Counted from the first letter of the stretch, positions 14,501-44,494 are shown. The stretch: DNA of 64,000 nt from Anoplopoma fimbria (GCF_027596085.1 NC_072467.1:600005-664004), one strand, 5' to 3'. The notes: generated by a model from the letters alone, not told the origin. Made by a program: numbers and translations.

Positions 14501-14989
14501 AAAATAAAAAACGACAACTCCAGTTTCGCAACTTATCCACTACTCGCATATTTCATACTGACTGAACTGCATGCTCATTGCTGCGGGTAATAAGACACAG
14601 TGATCCCAGAAGCCTCAGAGTTACACGGGGCCGTAGGTACGAACGCTACTGATAAAAACTGATGAATAATATCTCAGCTTAAAGACAGAAGGAATCTGTT
14701 GGGCCCTCATGTGTACAAGGGAGATATACTATGGTTATTACCCTACACATCAAGCCTTGTGAAAAATGCAGCAAAGCAAAGCAATTTTGTTGTAGATTGA
14801 ATGGATGTAAATGCTTTAGGGCACAGTGTAAATGGAGAGCACTGAGACGAAAGCGGTAGGAGCCGGCATAAGAGAAACCATCAAGCGCTGGTGCAAAACT
14901 CTCGGCAGTGCTGTGAAGCATGCCGAATAGAGGTCTCTCGCTGCAGTATAACGGCTCATAAAGCCGCAAATGGTATTTCCACTTCATTC

Positions 14990-15260
14990 AGTCTCAGGGC
15001 CAGGTTCCAAGCAGCTCCTCAACGACGGAATTGAACCCATTAGCAATCGATTAAAGAACCAGCAGGCAGTCACCACCCTGCCTGCAGGCAGCGCGGGGTA
15101 CGCCGGGGGTTTGGGGGGCCCGCCGGCCAGCTGAGGCTCCCGGGGACTGAGGTTCAAATCTTTGTTTATGTAAAAATAGTGGCGAGCGCTCTAACCCTGG
15201 ATCCCCCCTGTGGAGCAGATTAAGACGGTCAGATTGTGAGCAGGTAGCGCTCAGAGATGC
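14990..15260. promoter_or_regulatory. Candidate conserved non-coding element
   Basis: A GC-rich, repeat-free island in an AT-rich flank. It contains AGCAATCGATTAAAGAACC and a forkhead-like TTTGTTTATG site. It lacks an open frame of convincing composition. Inference only. Confidence 0.25.
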
Positions 15261-16959
15261 AGTGCGTGGCGGCTTTTGATTGACACATCACATCACCGAT
15301 GCACGAGGTACAACACTATCCCCGAGATAAGACGCCACCCACAGGACACCTGTGACTCCTCCTGAGGCCGTGGGTTACCAATCTGATGAGCATATTCATA
15401 AATCCTATCGAATGTTTGAGCTGTGGATATTTACCTAGACCATGAGATATGAATGATGAACAATTTGACCTTTGGAGACGGATTAGAATTTCAATCAAGT
15501 GACCACAAACCAATCCATAAAGCTTTATGAAAATGGAGGGTCGTGTAATTACCTCAGGCTTAAAACATCTTTCTCTCGCTCTGGTGAACATACACATATA
15601 TTCATTTATACAAGAATATAAACCCTAATTCATTCGACTGTCCTTCATCCCTATACTATATGTGCTCCATAAATAGCAGCCTGTCAGCTTTTGTTCTTGG
15701 GGCCGACCTTTGTCTGCTCGGGCCTCATAACTGACATTTTCAATTACACTGCAAACAACTTATCAATATGCATGGATTTCCAAGCCAATATCAGAGCAAA
15801 CAGAGTCGTTTGGAGAGCCGAGTCTGTCAGGGGAGAGAAATAGGGCAGACATGTCAAGGTCAGGATTTTGTTAATGAGGGACGGGCCGCTGAATAATTGA
15901 ATGGGCTGAGCAGTATCGACTGTTGAAGCAGAAGCGTTTAAAGCGTTGGCGATCGTTAAGGAAAATCCTCCCAGCACTTTATGTTCCATGGCAGTAATTT
16001 ATGCACGGGCATCCAAGCGGGTGCCCTATGGTTCACAGAACTGAATGCACAAAGCAATGAGTGGATTAGCCAAGCACACTCTAGAAACAGCAGCCAAGCG
16101 TGCAAGTCATTCCTGTGGATTAAGTAATGGCTCTGGCAGTGCAATTATTCAGCTGTGCATTTTAAATACCTAGACAAATGGCATGGAGAGAAGCGTTTAA
16201 TATTTGCTCGGTGTACCTAGCAGAAACATGGAAAAATAGCTAATCGTGAACAGAATGTCAAAGCTGAAAGTGATCAATCTGCAAAGTGATGCGTCACACA
16301 GAGCGCACTCAAATCCAGAGCAGCTGCAGCAGAAACAGAGAGTAAGGGAAACATAACATGTGATTTCATTTCAAACTGTGTACTTTGTAAACGAGTTCCC
16401 GGAGAGAAAAAACACAACAACGTGTCAAATGACTAAACTGATGACATCAGCCGGATTCCCTGGCAGACACGACTGTGATATTTGGCCACAGAAAAGAAAT
16501 TCTGATAATTGTGGGATCAAAGCAGCAGATGTAAATGCGTGTAAACAAGCTAAGTAATACTACTTTAGCCCAAATGCCCCCTTTTGTTTGAGCACAATCT
16601 CAGCCATTTTTAATCTGCACCAAGAGTTGCTCAAGCTGTTGTTGTTGCAGCACCACACTCCAGCAGTTCTGCGGCCTTTAAGCCTCCACCCGTCTCTCTC
16701 TCTCTCCTCTCTGTAGGTTGGGGAGCTTTGTGTGTGTGTGTGTGTGTGGGGGGGGCTTCTAATCCCTCTATGTAATTACTGCTCCCTGCAATGGCCAGAC
16801 CATCTCTGTGTAAATCAGATTAGCTGACCTAAATCGCTCTCGTTTCTCTCTACCCCATCAAACAATTCCTTATCTACACCCAGAGAGCTAAACAACACAC
16901 AGACACCACTCCTCCAACCTTCCGCCCCCCAAAAGACATGGCCTGTTTATTTGATCAGT

Positions 16960-17330
16960 GCAGGAAAAGCAAACAGTTTTCTCCATGATACACAAACAGG
17001 CTTGGGCTGGGCCGGCCCTGCTGGGTGGCCGGAGAGCGAGGGGTAGGGCCGAGTCGCTGGCAGATAACCGCCTCCATCACGTCCACATCTTCCATGACCG
17101 GGGCATTCAAAGCGAAGGGAGCGAGGCAGACGCATAACGTGGACGGCGATGTTACTCAATGCGCGGTAAATAAAGGTCACCGAACACGATGGAGATGTAT
17201 TACTCTTCTCTCTCCGTGCCGCCCTCCTCCGCTCCTTCCCATCCAATTTATTCCTCAGGTCATACATTTACAACTTTGGGAGGAGGAGGAGGCGGGGGGA
17301 GAAGGGGGGGTATAGAGAGGAAATGCTGCT
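16960..17330. promoter_or_regulatory. GC/CpG-rich non-coding island
   Basis: CpG density is raised (CGAGTCGC, CGTCCACATC, GACGGCGATG, GCGCGG) compared with the flanks. Overlapping frames of about 100 codons on both strands have no recognisable domain. It could be an enhancer-type CpG island or an unannotated non-coding promoter. No splice-linked coding sequence was found. Confidence 0.3.
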
Positions 17331-17899
17331 CTTCAGTGGGAATAGAGACAGGCTAAAGTAAAGAGGGGGAACAAATGAGGTCTGTGATCCTGCTGTCCCC
17401 TCCCCCCCCTCCCCTCTCCCCTCCCTCCCGAACCCCAATCAGGCTGAACCACTGCTCTCAGCACGACAGCCAGGCCTTTGTTGCTGTCTGAATGGAGGTT
17501 AAATATCCCTCGAAATCAGAGCTCTTTGGCTTTCTGGACGCATAGTCAGAGACCCAGTGCCTTTCACATGCTAATGCGCCTGTTTTTTATTTCCTTTGTA
17601 ACCATGGATAGACAGCGGTATCATGCTAAAGGGGCGATGAATAAAGCCGATGAATTTGTTTTTTCTCCGCTTTTTTCCCCCTCTCTCTCTCTCTTTCTCT
17701 CTCTTCTCTTTTCTCCCACCCCTCTCCCCCTTTCCCCCTCCTCTCCCTCTTTTATCACCATCTCTTCGAGCCAGCCCACATTCCATCCCCCTCCTGCAGG
17801 GGTTTAAAAAAGCACAGATGGTCTCTCCTGACCTGCTATTCATCATTGTGTCAAAAGCTTTGTCAGAATAACGCTCCACAACAACAAGCCGAAGGATTT

Positions 17900-18240
17900 T
17901 ATTTGTTTCTATTGACGAGGCCCGTTAATTTCACAGACGTCTCATTAGGCTTTAAACCACCAATTAATTTCTTTTGTTCTCATTAAATGGCTAATTCTAA
18001 ACATGAACCGGGCTGACAATGAGCGCTGCTCAGAGCCAAAGCCAGACAGTGTTGCTCCTGCCACCGAGCTACTGGAGCGTGAAGCAGGCAGGTAGAGGGG
18101 GGAGATTGAAGAGCAGGAGGGAGCATTAGATGGGGGAGGAGAATGAGAGAGAACGTGGTGGCAAGAGCAGGGAGCGAGGGAGAGCACTGACAAAAGCCTC
18201 TGTTAATTTGTAGACGCCCTTAACACTAGGCATGGATGGC
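17900..18240. promoter_or_regulatory. Candidate conserved non-coding element
   Basis: Repeat-free sequence with CCAATTAATTTC, CTTTTGTTC (SOX-type) and CATTAAATGGCTAATTC close together. The profile resembles vertebrate developmental enhancers. Inference only. Confidence 0.25.
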
Positions 18241-20800
18241 AACTCATTAACTGCTTGCAGATTTTTTTTCCCTGTCAGTGGGATCAAGTGGCCCTCAGGA
18301 GTAAAGGTTGCAATCATCTGTTGGTGGCAGCAGCCAACACTCACATCTGAATAAAAGCGAAAAATAAAAATGATAGCGGAATAAATCAAAATACAAAAGG
18401 GAACAAAAGAAAGAAAAGAAAAGTGCGGACCGGGGACTAAGGTAGTCATTTTTCTATTGGAAGTGTGTTCACAAAAGCTCTCCTATGCCTGCACTCCATT
18501 ATAGCAGTGCAAGCTGTCATTATGGCCAAGGATATATGGAAGCCTCATAATATCCAGAGATTGGTAGTTTGTTAGACAGCACTGTACAATTTGCTGCAGC
18601 CTTGAAGGATCCTTGAGCCTCTCTTGACAATTTACCGAGGGAATTGCCGGAGCGTTGCCTTTTGTCTGGTGGAGACACAGGGGCAATTATCCAGCCTCCT
18701 GTAATGTTTCCCTGACTTTAATCTCCTGGCTGAGAGCGTAAAGCAGAATGGGTAAGGTTTCAGAGTGCCTCTGGGTTCTATTAACACACAACTGCTGTTT
18801 CTGTTCAGGCCAGGCAGCCAAGAGAGGACTGCAATCTGACAGACAGGCCTCCCCTGGGCTTTTAGGGAGAAAACATGATTATGTCATAATATATTTTCGA
18901 AAAAGAGATCCATTTGAAAGATTGCCCCTCTGTCTTTTCAATCTAACATGGCTCTGCTTTTGTCAGGCGCAGTGGGAGCACTGGGAATGACAGATGCTTC
19001 AATGAACCAAACAGGAATAGAAATAAAGTGTTTACCAGGAAGAAAAAAAAAAAAAAATCACCAGAGACCGGAAGCAGGGGCAAGAAATCTGGTTTCACTA
19101 ACAGATTCATCAAATGAATCTCATTAGTCTGTTGTCAACATTTTCCTGGGTTTACTGAAAAGTAAATACACTGCAGAGCAGTTTTGATCGTAAAATCATG
19201 CCTATTGTTTTACTCATAACTGTCACCATAAAGACGAAAACAGTACATTTCAGCTAAATATTAGAACTGCAACAAGAAGTCTATAGTTGTTACATTGATT
19301 AATATGTATATATTAAAAAGAAAATAACTGCCAATTTTTTTTAATCAAATCCCAGCACCTCAAAGGCTGTGGAAAATTATAACAGGCATTTTTTACTATT
19401 TTCAAACGATGTATCCACTCATACTAGAAGAGGCAGATTAATCAACAATGAGAAAACAGGCAGTTGAAGCCTTCAAAATGCTACTGACCACTGGATTTTA
19501 TATAACGGTGGTCAAGATATAAACTTTTTTTTTTAAAGATGTTTTGTTCCTGAGGACCAGTAGGTGTATCACTTTGTTGCAGAGAATAGCACTTGAGCTT
19601 CAAGTAGTATTTGAACAGGGCAGAGCTCTCCAGCACAGAGATCATGCAGCCACTTCACTACTTATATGTGTAAGAGCTTTCCAAAAAAGCCAAGAGACAC
19701 GGGTGGACAATCTTGTGATCAATGCATACGCCTTTAGAGTGTAGGCTGCTCTCTGCAACTCTCCAATGATGACTACAGTGCACTGCAGCAATGCTGAGAT
19801 GAGAGCATTTTCTGCGAAGACATAGTGTGAGCTTGTTACGTGTGAGACAGTTACCGGTACATTGCTCCGATAACGGGCAAAAATATGACCTTTGCCCTCA
19901 CACTACTCAATCTACTGTGCTGATAAAACAACACAAGGCTGGACTCTAAACTCAGCAACTCCTGTGAAATTATAATCAGGATATGTGCCCTGAAGTAGAC
20001 ATATACTAATGAATGTTTCTTCAAATAAATTATTCAAAGTAGTCTACCAGTACATGGATGATTGTTAGCAACTGAAAATCAGAGCATATTATTTTAGTTT
20101 GAAAAAAATATGTATAAATATATAAACACATGAGATTATTACAATAATTTAAGAGAAAATAAATTAAATTTTTCTGTGAAGACATTATTTCTATTAAACC
20201 TATGAATAAATGAGACTGGTCTAAACTTTCTGAGAATCTCAGATTCATCTATCCACAACTCAAATATCTATTTTCAAAAGAATCTGTCATGAGGGTTTTC
20301 CTTCAGAGCCTTGCTTTTCCAGCTAAATCAAGTTAGCTAACTGAGTTAACCTTTGCTTGATTTGATTGTTGATTATTTGACATGAGTCTGGACATTTTCA
20401 GTTCTTCAGAGTTAGTTTAAAATGTATTTGGAGCTGCTGTCACATCAACTGATATCATCCACTCAGCGACTGAAGGCTTCAAAGGTGGCTGTTGCTATGG
20501 TTTCCTTTGGAGCCCCTGAGGTTATCTTCAATGATTGTCAGCTGCAATGGACCCCGATAGTGACAACTAGTAACTTTTGCTCTAGCCTACGTAAAACACA
20601 TTTTGGTGTAGTTTACTTAACTGCTAAATCTCAGATACCCGCGAAAGTTTAGTGGCCGAAATGTTAAAGGTAAACTGTGTTTGTTTTAAGCGAACATAAT
20701 GTCTAATTAAAGCAGCAGGCAGAAAAGACAATTGCACGTGACTTAACTGCAACTGGATGGCCAGAATTTGTGGCTGATGATGTTCAACCGCGACAATAGA

Positions 20801-21149
20801 CTGGGGGATATGGCCAACATATTCTGTGACAATATAGGTAATTGCATATCTCGATAAAATATCAGATATAGCATGTTTTTTGGCAATTCTTTAAAGAAAT
20901 AATCTATACGAAATAACATGGTTTTGTATACTCTTGTGTGAATGAAATACTTGAAAAATAATAGCACTGATTATTTTCTCATTTAATTAAGAACTCTAGT
21001 GCAGAATAATCAGATTTCCGGATAAATGTGTTTGTTATTATCAATTTTGAAAACATAGTTGTGTATCACCATATCTTGATAAATGATTTCATCACATTAT
21101 ATCATTGAAAAACAATACATGAGCATTTTGAATTATTTCCCAGCCCTAC
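20801..21149 (+). mobile_element. MITE-like repeat (GGGGGATATGGCC ... TTTCCCAGCCCTAC)
   Basis: The left end CTGGGGGATATGGCCAACAT and right end TTATTTCCCAGCCCTACC are imperfect inverted repeats. The AT-rich interior has repeated ATATCTCGATAAAATATC and ATATCTTGATAAATGAT motifs. It matches a common fish family with GGGCGATATGGCC termini. No coding capacity. Confidence 0.5.
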
Positions 21150-22448
21150 CAATATGTACTGTAGATGGTTGCATGTTTTTTCATTAATTCATCCATTAAG
21201 TTAGAGGAAGCATTACATAATATTCCATAAATATGTACTGTATCTTTTGCATTACTTGAACAAAAGTGTAGTGTCAAGTGTCACTGTTGTGCTTTAAATT
21301 CACTGTACATTGCTATCAGTCCCAGAGAAGACAACAGACAGGAGGCCGGATGCAGTTTAGGAAATGTGCAGTAAGTAATATATTGGTCCTTAGCTGTATT
21401 TATTATAGGTTTTGAACAGAGACAATTATTATTGACACAAACTGAGATAAATCTATATTCAGTATTTAGGAAATATGGGCCTAAAGCCTTTGATATTAAG
21501 TGGACAATCCCCCTCTTTTAATTCGGAGTATGTGCTCAAGCTGTTAATCATATTTATAAAATTAAATTAAAAATCTTACAAGTAAACACAGGCAGAAGAC
21601 TGGGCCAAAGGGAAATCCAGCTCCCACCACTTTAGCTCAATACCACCATTTCCTCTGTAATTAGTCATGTTGCTATACACCTCCAGCTGTGCCTTAATCA
21701 AAGAATGTGTGTGGAAATATAATTATCATGTTAGCATAATGCACATAATAAAGAAGTACTTGTAGTTGTCTTGATCTCAACATCAAAGAGCATGTTGGTT
21801 CCTTCTCAGGGCATTAGTATCATACAAATCTAATTACTCCGGGTATTGAATTACTGAGGTTGAGTGGACACTTGGAGCAAATACAAAGGAATGTCCCGAC
21901 TGGCCTTCCAGAGGCAAACAGCCATTGCAAAAAGGGCTGGAATGAGAAGATGGTGAAATAACATACTGATAATGTGAGGTCATCTGCTCCTCAGGACACA
22001 TCAGAAGGAATTACATTTTTCCATCTTCGCGGCCCTCCAGCTGCGTAGACACAAACCTGCCCAGTGCAGACAGTCCCTTGACCTCAATATCTAAAATAAC
22101 ATCCAGTCCATTACTGTGCCCATGTCCTCTGACTAAGCTCTGAGACTCCACGGGGTGAAGTGCAACACCAAGTTCTCATGTAGAAAGTCCCGTGAACATC
22201 AGTAGTCTGAACACAGCAGCGGCAGCAAAAGCAGCAGCAATCCAGCCTAATCCAAATGAATCCGGGGTCTCACAGGTTTGTTCATCCTGGTTGGAGGGTG
22301 ATGACTGCTCCGCTCTGCCGGGGTGCTTATCTGCCGTCAGTGGTCGGTGGCTGTACTAGGCCTTGTGTTATCAGGGCTCAGCCTGCTCAGGGATTGGAGG
22401 GCCCATGGAAAGTAAACATAGAACCTGTCCTTTGCTTATCTATCCCAG

Positions 22449-22496
22449 GAGGGAGAGAGAGAGAGAGAGAGAGAGAGTGTGTGTGTCTGTGTGAGG
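22449..22496 (+). repeat. (GA)n followed by (GT)n microsatellite
   Basis: About 14 GA units followed by GTGTGTGTCTGTGTG. Confidence 0.85.
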
Positions 22497-22932
22497 GAGA
22501 CGGAGATGCACAGAGAGAGAAGCTTGTTTCCATGGCAACCTCCTCCTTTAACCCCCGCCACCCCTCCCCTCTAGAGGAGAACCCTGGTGGTCTTTGTGTA
22601 ATGCGATTCCACTAGAATGCACTGTGGATTAGAGCTGCACTGCCTTCGGGCCCTAGGCAGGGCAACAGTGAAGACATTATTACCCAGATCAAATGCTGTA
22701 ATCACTAGGCACTGGGGGCTTTGACATCCATTGCAGATAAAACCTAGGACTGGCAATTCTCAGGTGATTAGGGGATTATTATTCTGCATTTCAGCACGGT
22801 GCCAGTCCCTCGCTGTTAGAAACACACACAAAAAACCCTGATTCTCAGTGTGATGGATGGGGGAGGGCAGAAAACAGAAAGCCAGCCAAAAGTACCAGCC
22901 AGAATTCTGGTGGACTGTGATCAATGCCTGGC

Positions 22933-22933
<1 letters not shown>

Positions 22934-22970
<37 letters not shown>
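22934..22970 (+). repeat. Poly(A) tract of 37
   Basis: Pure homopolymer preceded by GATCAATGCCTGGCC and followed by GCATTCACAG. No retrotransposon body is recognised upstream and no clear flanking duplication is seen. Confidence 0.9.
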
Positions 22971-22971
<1 letters not shown>

Positions 22972-24252
22972 CATTCACAGTGCTTTGCATGTGCAAGCCC
23001 ACATATTGGCTTACCAGACCCCCCCTTGATTTTCTGTATGGTCTTTGAGTCTGGGCTCTAACAATACAAGCAGAAGTAGATCATTTGACTATGTTCTTAT
23101 GTTAAGAGCTGCTGTAAAACACTTAGGCCACTCTAGTTTCTTAGTCTGCAGCGTAGCCCTCCTCTAAATAGAACAAGGCAGCATGGGCTTTCGCATGAGA
23201 ACCTGCTGAAAGCCCTCCATTGAGAGGTAGATCAGCGGAAGGCGAGACAATGACCCCCTCAGTGTCCAGCAATAGCCACTCAGAGGTACAACCTTTCATC
23301 TGCACATATTCCACTGTTTGATTAAGTGAGGAAGAAAATTCTACTTGAGCAAGGAGCTTAAGCTACAAATGCACACAGGAAGTACACACTTCAGCAATGT
23401 GGGAAAAGAAAGACTATAGCTTTTAACAGATGAGCCCGTGAGAGCGGAGCACGGCGGCTGGCTCCATCCTGAAAGCATCCGGCCCGGCTTTTATAATCTA
23501 ACAACAACATCTCTGAAGAGGCAGCCATATGAAGGGCTCACAGCTTCACGCACGGGGTCCTAGAAGAGCCTCCCTCTGGAGTGGAAGGACCAGGCCATTC
23601 ACCTCATCCAGTCCAAAAGAACTCAACTACCAAAAGACTACTCAAGAGGACTTAAGAGCAGTGTTTGCGTCATATTTCTGAAGTGGCACTGCATAAAAGC
23701 ACTGCCTCATTGTATCACTCTGAGACGGCTGTGCGGTTTCAGTGCTGTCACCATACATAGATGCAACCCTGAAAATGATGGTGGCTGACAGTGACCACAG
23801 TTACAGTACACTGTGACTTTGAAAACTGCAACAAGTCAGGACTTTTTTTTGTTGAGTAAAAGCCTTTGCCAGAGGTCCCAAGCAGCCTCTCTAACAGCAC
23901 CAGCACTGTCTAGGTCTCATGTCTGCGGTTCTCCTGAGACAGTTGTCAAGTCCTTTCTTGATGCATTTACAGCCATTTACTGACGTACTTACATTTACTG
24001 TCAAGGAGAGCCTGTGAGTAAGTCTGTATCTATATTAGATGCCGACTAGAGCGGGGAGAGCCCTCAGCAGCGGCACACAAGGCAATGTAAACTTTGAGGA
24101 CACATTTCTGGTTTACAGTCCACCCAGGAGACATTCGGCATGTCAGTTCATGCAGTGTATTTCCCCTTGGTTCCTGGTGCATTCAATCGCCACCCCAGCA
24201 GGTTTTCAATCCTTGTCCCATAGCAGCAAATATTAATCAAAAAGCGCCTTAC

Positions 24253-24759
24253 TTAAAGGAATAGTTTGACACTTTGTGAGGTGAACTCTGTTGTCTTCAT
24301 GCCGAGAGTTAGAGGAGAAGATTAATACTACTCCCAAGGCTCAGGTATGGTAAACATGAAGCAACAGCCAGTAGCCAGTTAGCTTAGCTTAGCATAAAGA
24401 GTAGAAACAGGGGGAAACAGCTTGCCTGGCTCTGTCCAAAGTCTCCCTACAAACCCACTTAAAGCTCACTAATTAACAATTGTTTGTTTAATCAAAAAAT
24501 CAAAGTGTAAAAACAACTCGACTATTTCTTGGATAGGAGTCTCCTGGAGACTTGTCACCACTGTGCCATTGGAGAAAGTAAACTACAAAGCTTTAGAGGC
24601 TAGAGTTGCAGATTTTGTTACCTAGGTCCAGCTGTTTCGCCCTGGTTTAAATCTTTACTACTACTTCTTCAAATGTACTGAACACGAGCCACCGGAGTAG
24701 TGTCAATCCTCTAAACTAACTCTCGGCAAGAACGCCAAAATAGAACATTATTCCTTTAA
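24253..24759 (+). mobile_element. Foldback MITE copy just beyond the tle3 3' end
   Basis: A near-complete copy of 507 bp. The left terminus is TTAAAGGAATAGTTTGACA and the right terminus ATTATTCCTTTAA. The left arm has GCCGAGAGTTAGAGGAGAAG and TTAGCTTAGCTTAGCATAAA, then AGGGGGAAACAGCTTGCCTG. The right arm has the inverted CTAACTCTCGGCAAGAACGC. It lies about 70 bp past the distal AATAAA of tle3. Confidence 0.85.
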
Positions 24760-24831
24760 AAAGGTGCAACAGAAGCAAGGCACCAGCACTATAGAAAGTC
24801 AGCCAAGATGATTTTCTTTATATAAAAACAG

Positions 24832-24837
24832 TTTATT
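24832..24837 (-). terminator. Distal polyadenylation signal AATAAA of tle3
   Basis: The canonical hexamer lies about 1.24 kb past the stop codon, just before repeat-derived sequence begins. A roughly 1.2-kb 3' UTR would be ordinary for this family. No transcript evidence is available. Confidence 0.45.
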
Positions 24838-25656
24838 GATTTATCAACAACTGTCAACTGTACAATCCTTAGGGATGATGACGACATGTGTATGCTACAC
24901 AGTCTGTGTGTTTATGCAGAGACCATTCCTGTCTATGAGAAGATTGTAGTCGAACATTATGAAATACTGAAGAAAGCAAACAGAGCATACCCAAAATGTC
25001 AAATGTGGAAATGGCTTTGCCTGCCACCTTTATGAGTAACCATGTAAGTCCTGCACATCAGTCACAGAGAGTCAAACGAGAGAGGCAATAATTAACTCTT
25101 AGACTGATGACTAAACTTTGCTGAGTAGATAAATTAAGATTCATACAATAGTCGAGTCAACAGACGGGACTCAAGTCACAGCTGCTTCTCCATAAAACCC
25201 CATGAGTCCTCCGGTTGATAGTTATCCATTGAATGTCACTGAAAGCAGCCAGTGTTCAGTGATAGGTCTTCATTATAAAGTCGAATTTCTGCTGACCAGG
25301 GCCAAAGGGTAGAGTAACTGGAAACCATGATTTTCTCCTCCTTCCAGTCTGAAAAAAGGGCCTTTGCAGAATCCTCGGCTGCTAAAATCCATGGGATAAA
25401 CGTCTGTATCACAGCAAATAGCGGAGAAAAATGCCGTTGTCAGGGAGAAAAAAAAATCCAAATTAGATTTCCAAAAAGGTCATTCTGGACAAAGAACATG
25501 AAAAAAGCAGAGGAGGAAAAAAACTGAAATAGAATATCCTCTTACAAAGTCCTAATCTAATTTCCATCCCTAGAGGGGACAGAAAATCACGGAGAGAACA
25601 AGAAAGAACCATCACAAGCGTAACTGGACACCAAAATATAAATCTATAAAAGGCCT

Positions 25657-25662
25657 TTTATT
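25657..25662 (-). terminator. Proximal polyadenylation signal AATAAA of tle3
   Basis: The canonical hexamer lies 412 nt past the stop codon on the transcript strand. It is followed within about 30 nt by a T/GT-rich stretch containing TTTTGGTGTCC, suitable as a downstream element. Confidence 0.5.
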
Positions 25663-26073
25663 ACTCCATTATGTACACTTTTCACAGGACCTCCAAGGAG
25701 AAGCTCCAGAGCGAAGCGCTGCTTCTAGTTGTGTCATGGATCTTTATCTCCACATTAAAAAGGACGAATAAAAAAATGAAATATCCAACAAACAATAAAA
25801 CAGCAAGACATTATTTTCTTCTGAGTGCCTTGGGGAACTGCACTTGCTGTACAAGTGTTAGTTGTATGAGTGAGGAAGGGCAGAGCCGAAGGTCACAGCG
25901 TCCACGGCCACAACAGCACAAACGTCCACTTCGGTCTGGCACTGCCAAACGTCCTGCCCATCCACCCCCGGGGGCTGCAGGCAACATCCATGCGGTCTGT
26001 GTGAGGGAAGGTAGATGGAGGAAGAGTCCACTGATCCTGAGCACGATCATGCTCCGAGCCAAAGCAGTCTGTT

Positions 26074-43557
<17,484 letters not shown>

Positions 43558-43649
43558 CTTGAAATGTATCCTTTGTTTATCTCTCCAGTGTGCAGGTCCT
43601 TTGGCAAAATGGTTGAAATGGTGCTCACAGCCACACCGGTCTCAGCAGG

Positions 43650-43733
43650 CGGGGGTGAGGGTGGGGGTGAGGGTGGGGTGAGGGTGGGGGGGGGGGGGAG
43701 GACAGGGGGGAGGGGGGGGGAGAGGGGGGGGTC
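43650..43733 (+). repeat. G-run tract with G-quadruplex potential
   Basis: More than six runs of at least four G on the plus strand, interrupted by TGA/GA/T (repeats of GGGGGTGAGGGT, then G-homopolymer blocks). On the tle3 transcript strand this is a C-rich stretch about 95-180 nt upstream of the start codon, probably in or near the 5' UTR. Confidence 0.8.
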
Positions 43734-43928
43734 GTGTAAATCACTGTTGAAACAAAAAAATGACGCGTTTTAATCTTCAGACCAATGAAAACAAAACAAA
43801 AAAAAAACACAATACAGTACACGTTGTGTGCTAATAAGTAGTCAGACAAACAAACTAGTTCCAGTCACACAGCAGCTCTGGAGTCTGCTTGGTGACCTTA
43901 GTGGTCACTGGTCAAGTATATACTATAA

Positions 43929-43951
43929 AAAATATATATATATATATATAA
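43929..43951 (+). repeat. (AT)n microsatellite
   Basis: About ten AT dinucleotides in the region upstream of the tle3 start codon. Confidence 0.8.
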
Positions 43952-44099
43952 CACATACATCATATACACATTTCATAGATCTACAAACACAACACAAACC
44001 AAAGAAACACGCTCAAATGATCCATCAGATGTAAATGTTCGCATACAATCCGTGTGTTTGAGTCTAAATGACCCAAATAAACCAACAATAAACACCCCC

Positions 44100-44150
44100 A
44101 GCACCACCACCACCCCCAGCAGCACCACCACCACCACCACCCTCCCAGCA
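44100..44150 (+). repeat. Imperfect (CCA)n / CCACCCCCAGCAG tract
   Basis: Triplet-rich sequence of CACCACCAC blocks separated by CCCCCAGCAG, upstream of the tle3 start codon. It yields proline/threonine-rich reading frames that are compositional artefacts. Confidence 0.7.
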
Positions 44151-44295
44151 GTCCCAGCAGTCCGGCTGCAGGACGCGTCTCAGCCGGCAGCAGCCCCGCT
44201 GAGCCGCCTGTGTGTCGCCGCGCTGTTGAGCGTAAAAACGCCCCAAAAAATAAATAAAAAAAAGGAGAATAACATAAAAGCAGCAGCTCTGCTTT

Positions 44296-44356
44296 GAACA
44301 CACAACATGTAACACACAACATGTAACACATGTAACACACAACATGTAACACATAC
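44296..44356 (+). repeat. Short tandem array of ACACAACATGTA-type units
   Basis: Four to five imperfect copies of ACACAACATGTA / ACACATGTA in succession. Variable internal copy number is likely. Confidence 0.7.
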
Positions 44357-44494
44357 CAGTGTGTGCGTCCTACGCGTCAGCCAGACTTTGCTTTGTTTTT
44401 TTCTTGTTGTTCTTGAAGAAAAACCAAGAGTGGACTATAATACATGAGCTTAACCCGTGCTAACGAAAGCGTGCTGGACGCGGACCTCTAGCAT

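Larger units (their letters stand above)
11526..20800. other. Non-coding stretch, downstream flank
   Basis: Apart from the CpG-rich and candidate regulatory blocks listed separately, it holds a C/T-rich run (17670-17760), a short GT run near 16731 and A-runs near 19041. No exon with family resemblance was found on either strand. Confidence 0.55.
21150..24252. other. Non-coding stretch, downstream flank
   Basis: Contains the GA/GT microsatellite and the A37 tract. The rest is unique-looking sequence without a coding signal. Frames near 22256 and 22857 cross low-complexity sequence. Confidence 0.55.
24815..26073 (-). other. tle3: tle3 3' UTR (inferred extent)
   Basis: Sequence downstream of the stop codon holds no further coding signal on this strand and no recognised interspersed repeat. 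It runs to a distal AATAAA at 24832-24837. A MITE starts about 50 bp beyond the likely distal cleavage point. The proximal AATAAA at 25657-25662 offers a shorter UTR. The extent is inferred. Confidence 0.55.

Noticed and set aside
17478..17879. Overlapping 100-codon frames rich in Ser/Pro/Leu or Arg/Gly/Glu
   Set aside because: They span a C/T-rich low-complexity run, and both strands give complementary low-complexity translations.
25811..26062. Minus-strand frame just past the tle3 stop codon
   Set aside because: It lies in the inferred 3' UTR and in a different frame from the last exon. No splice signals connect it.
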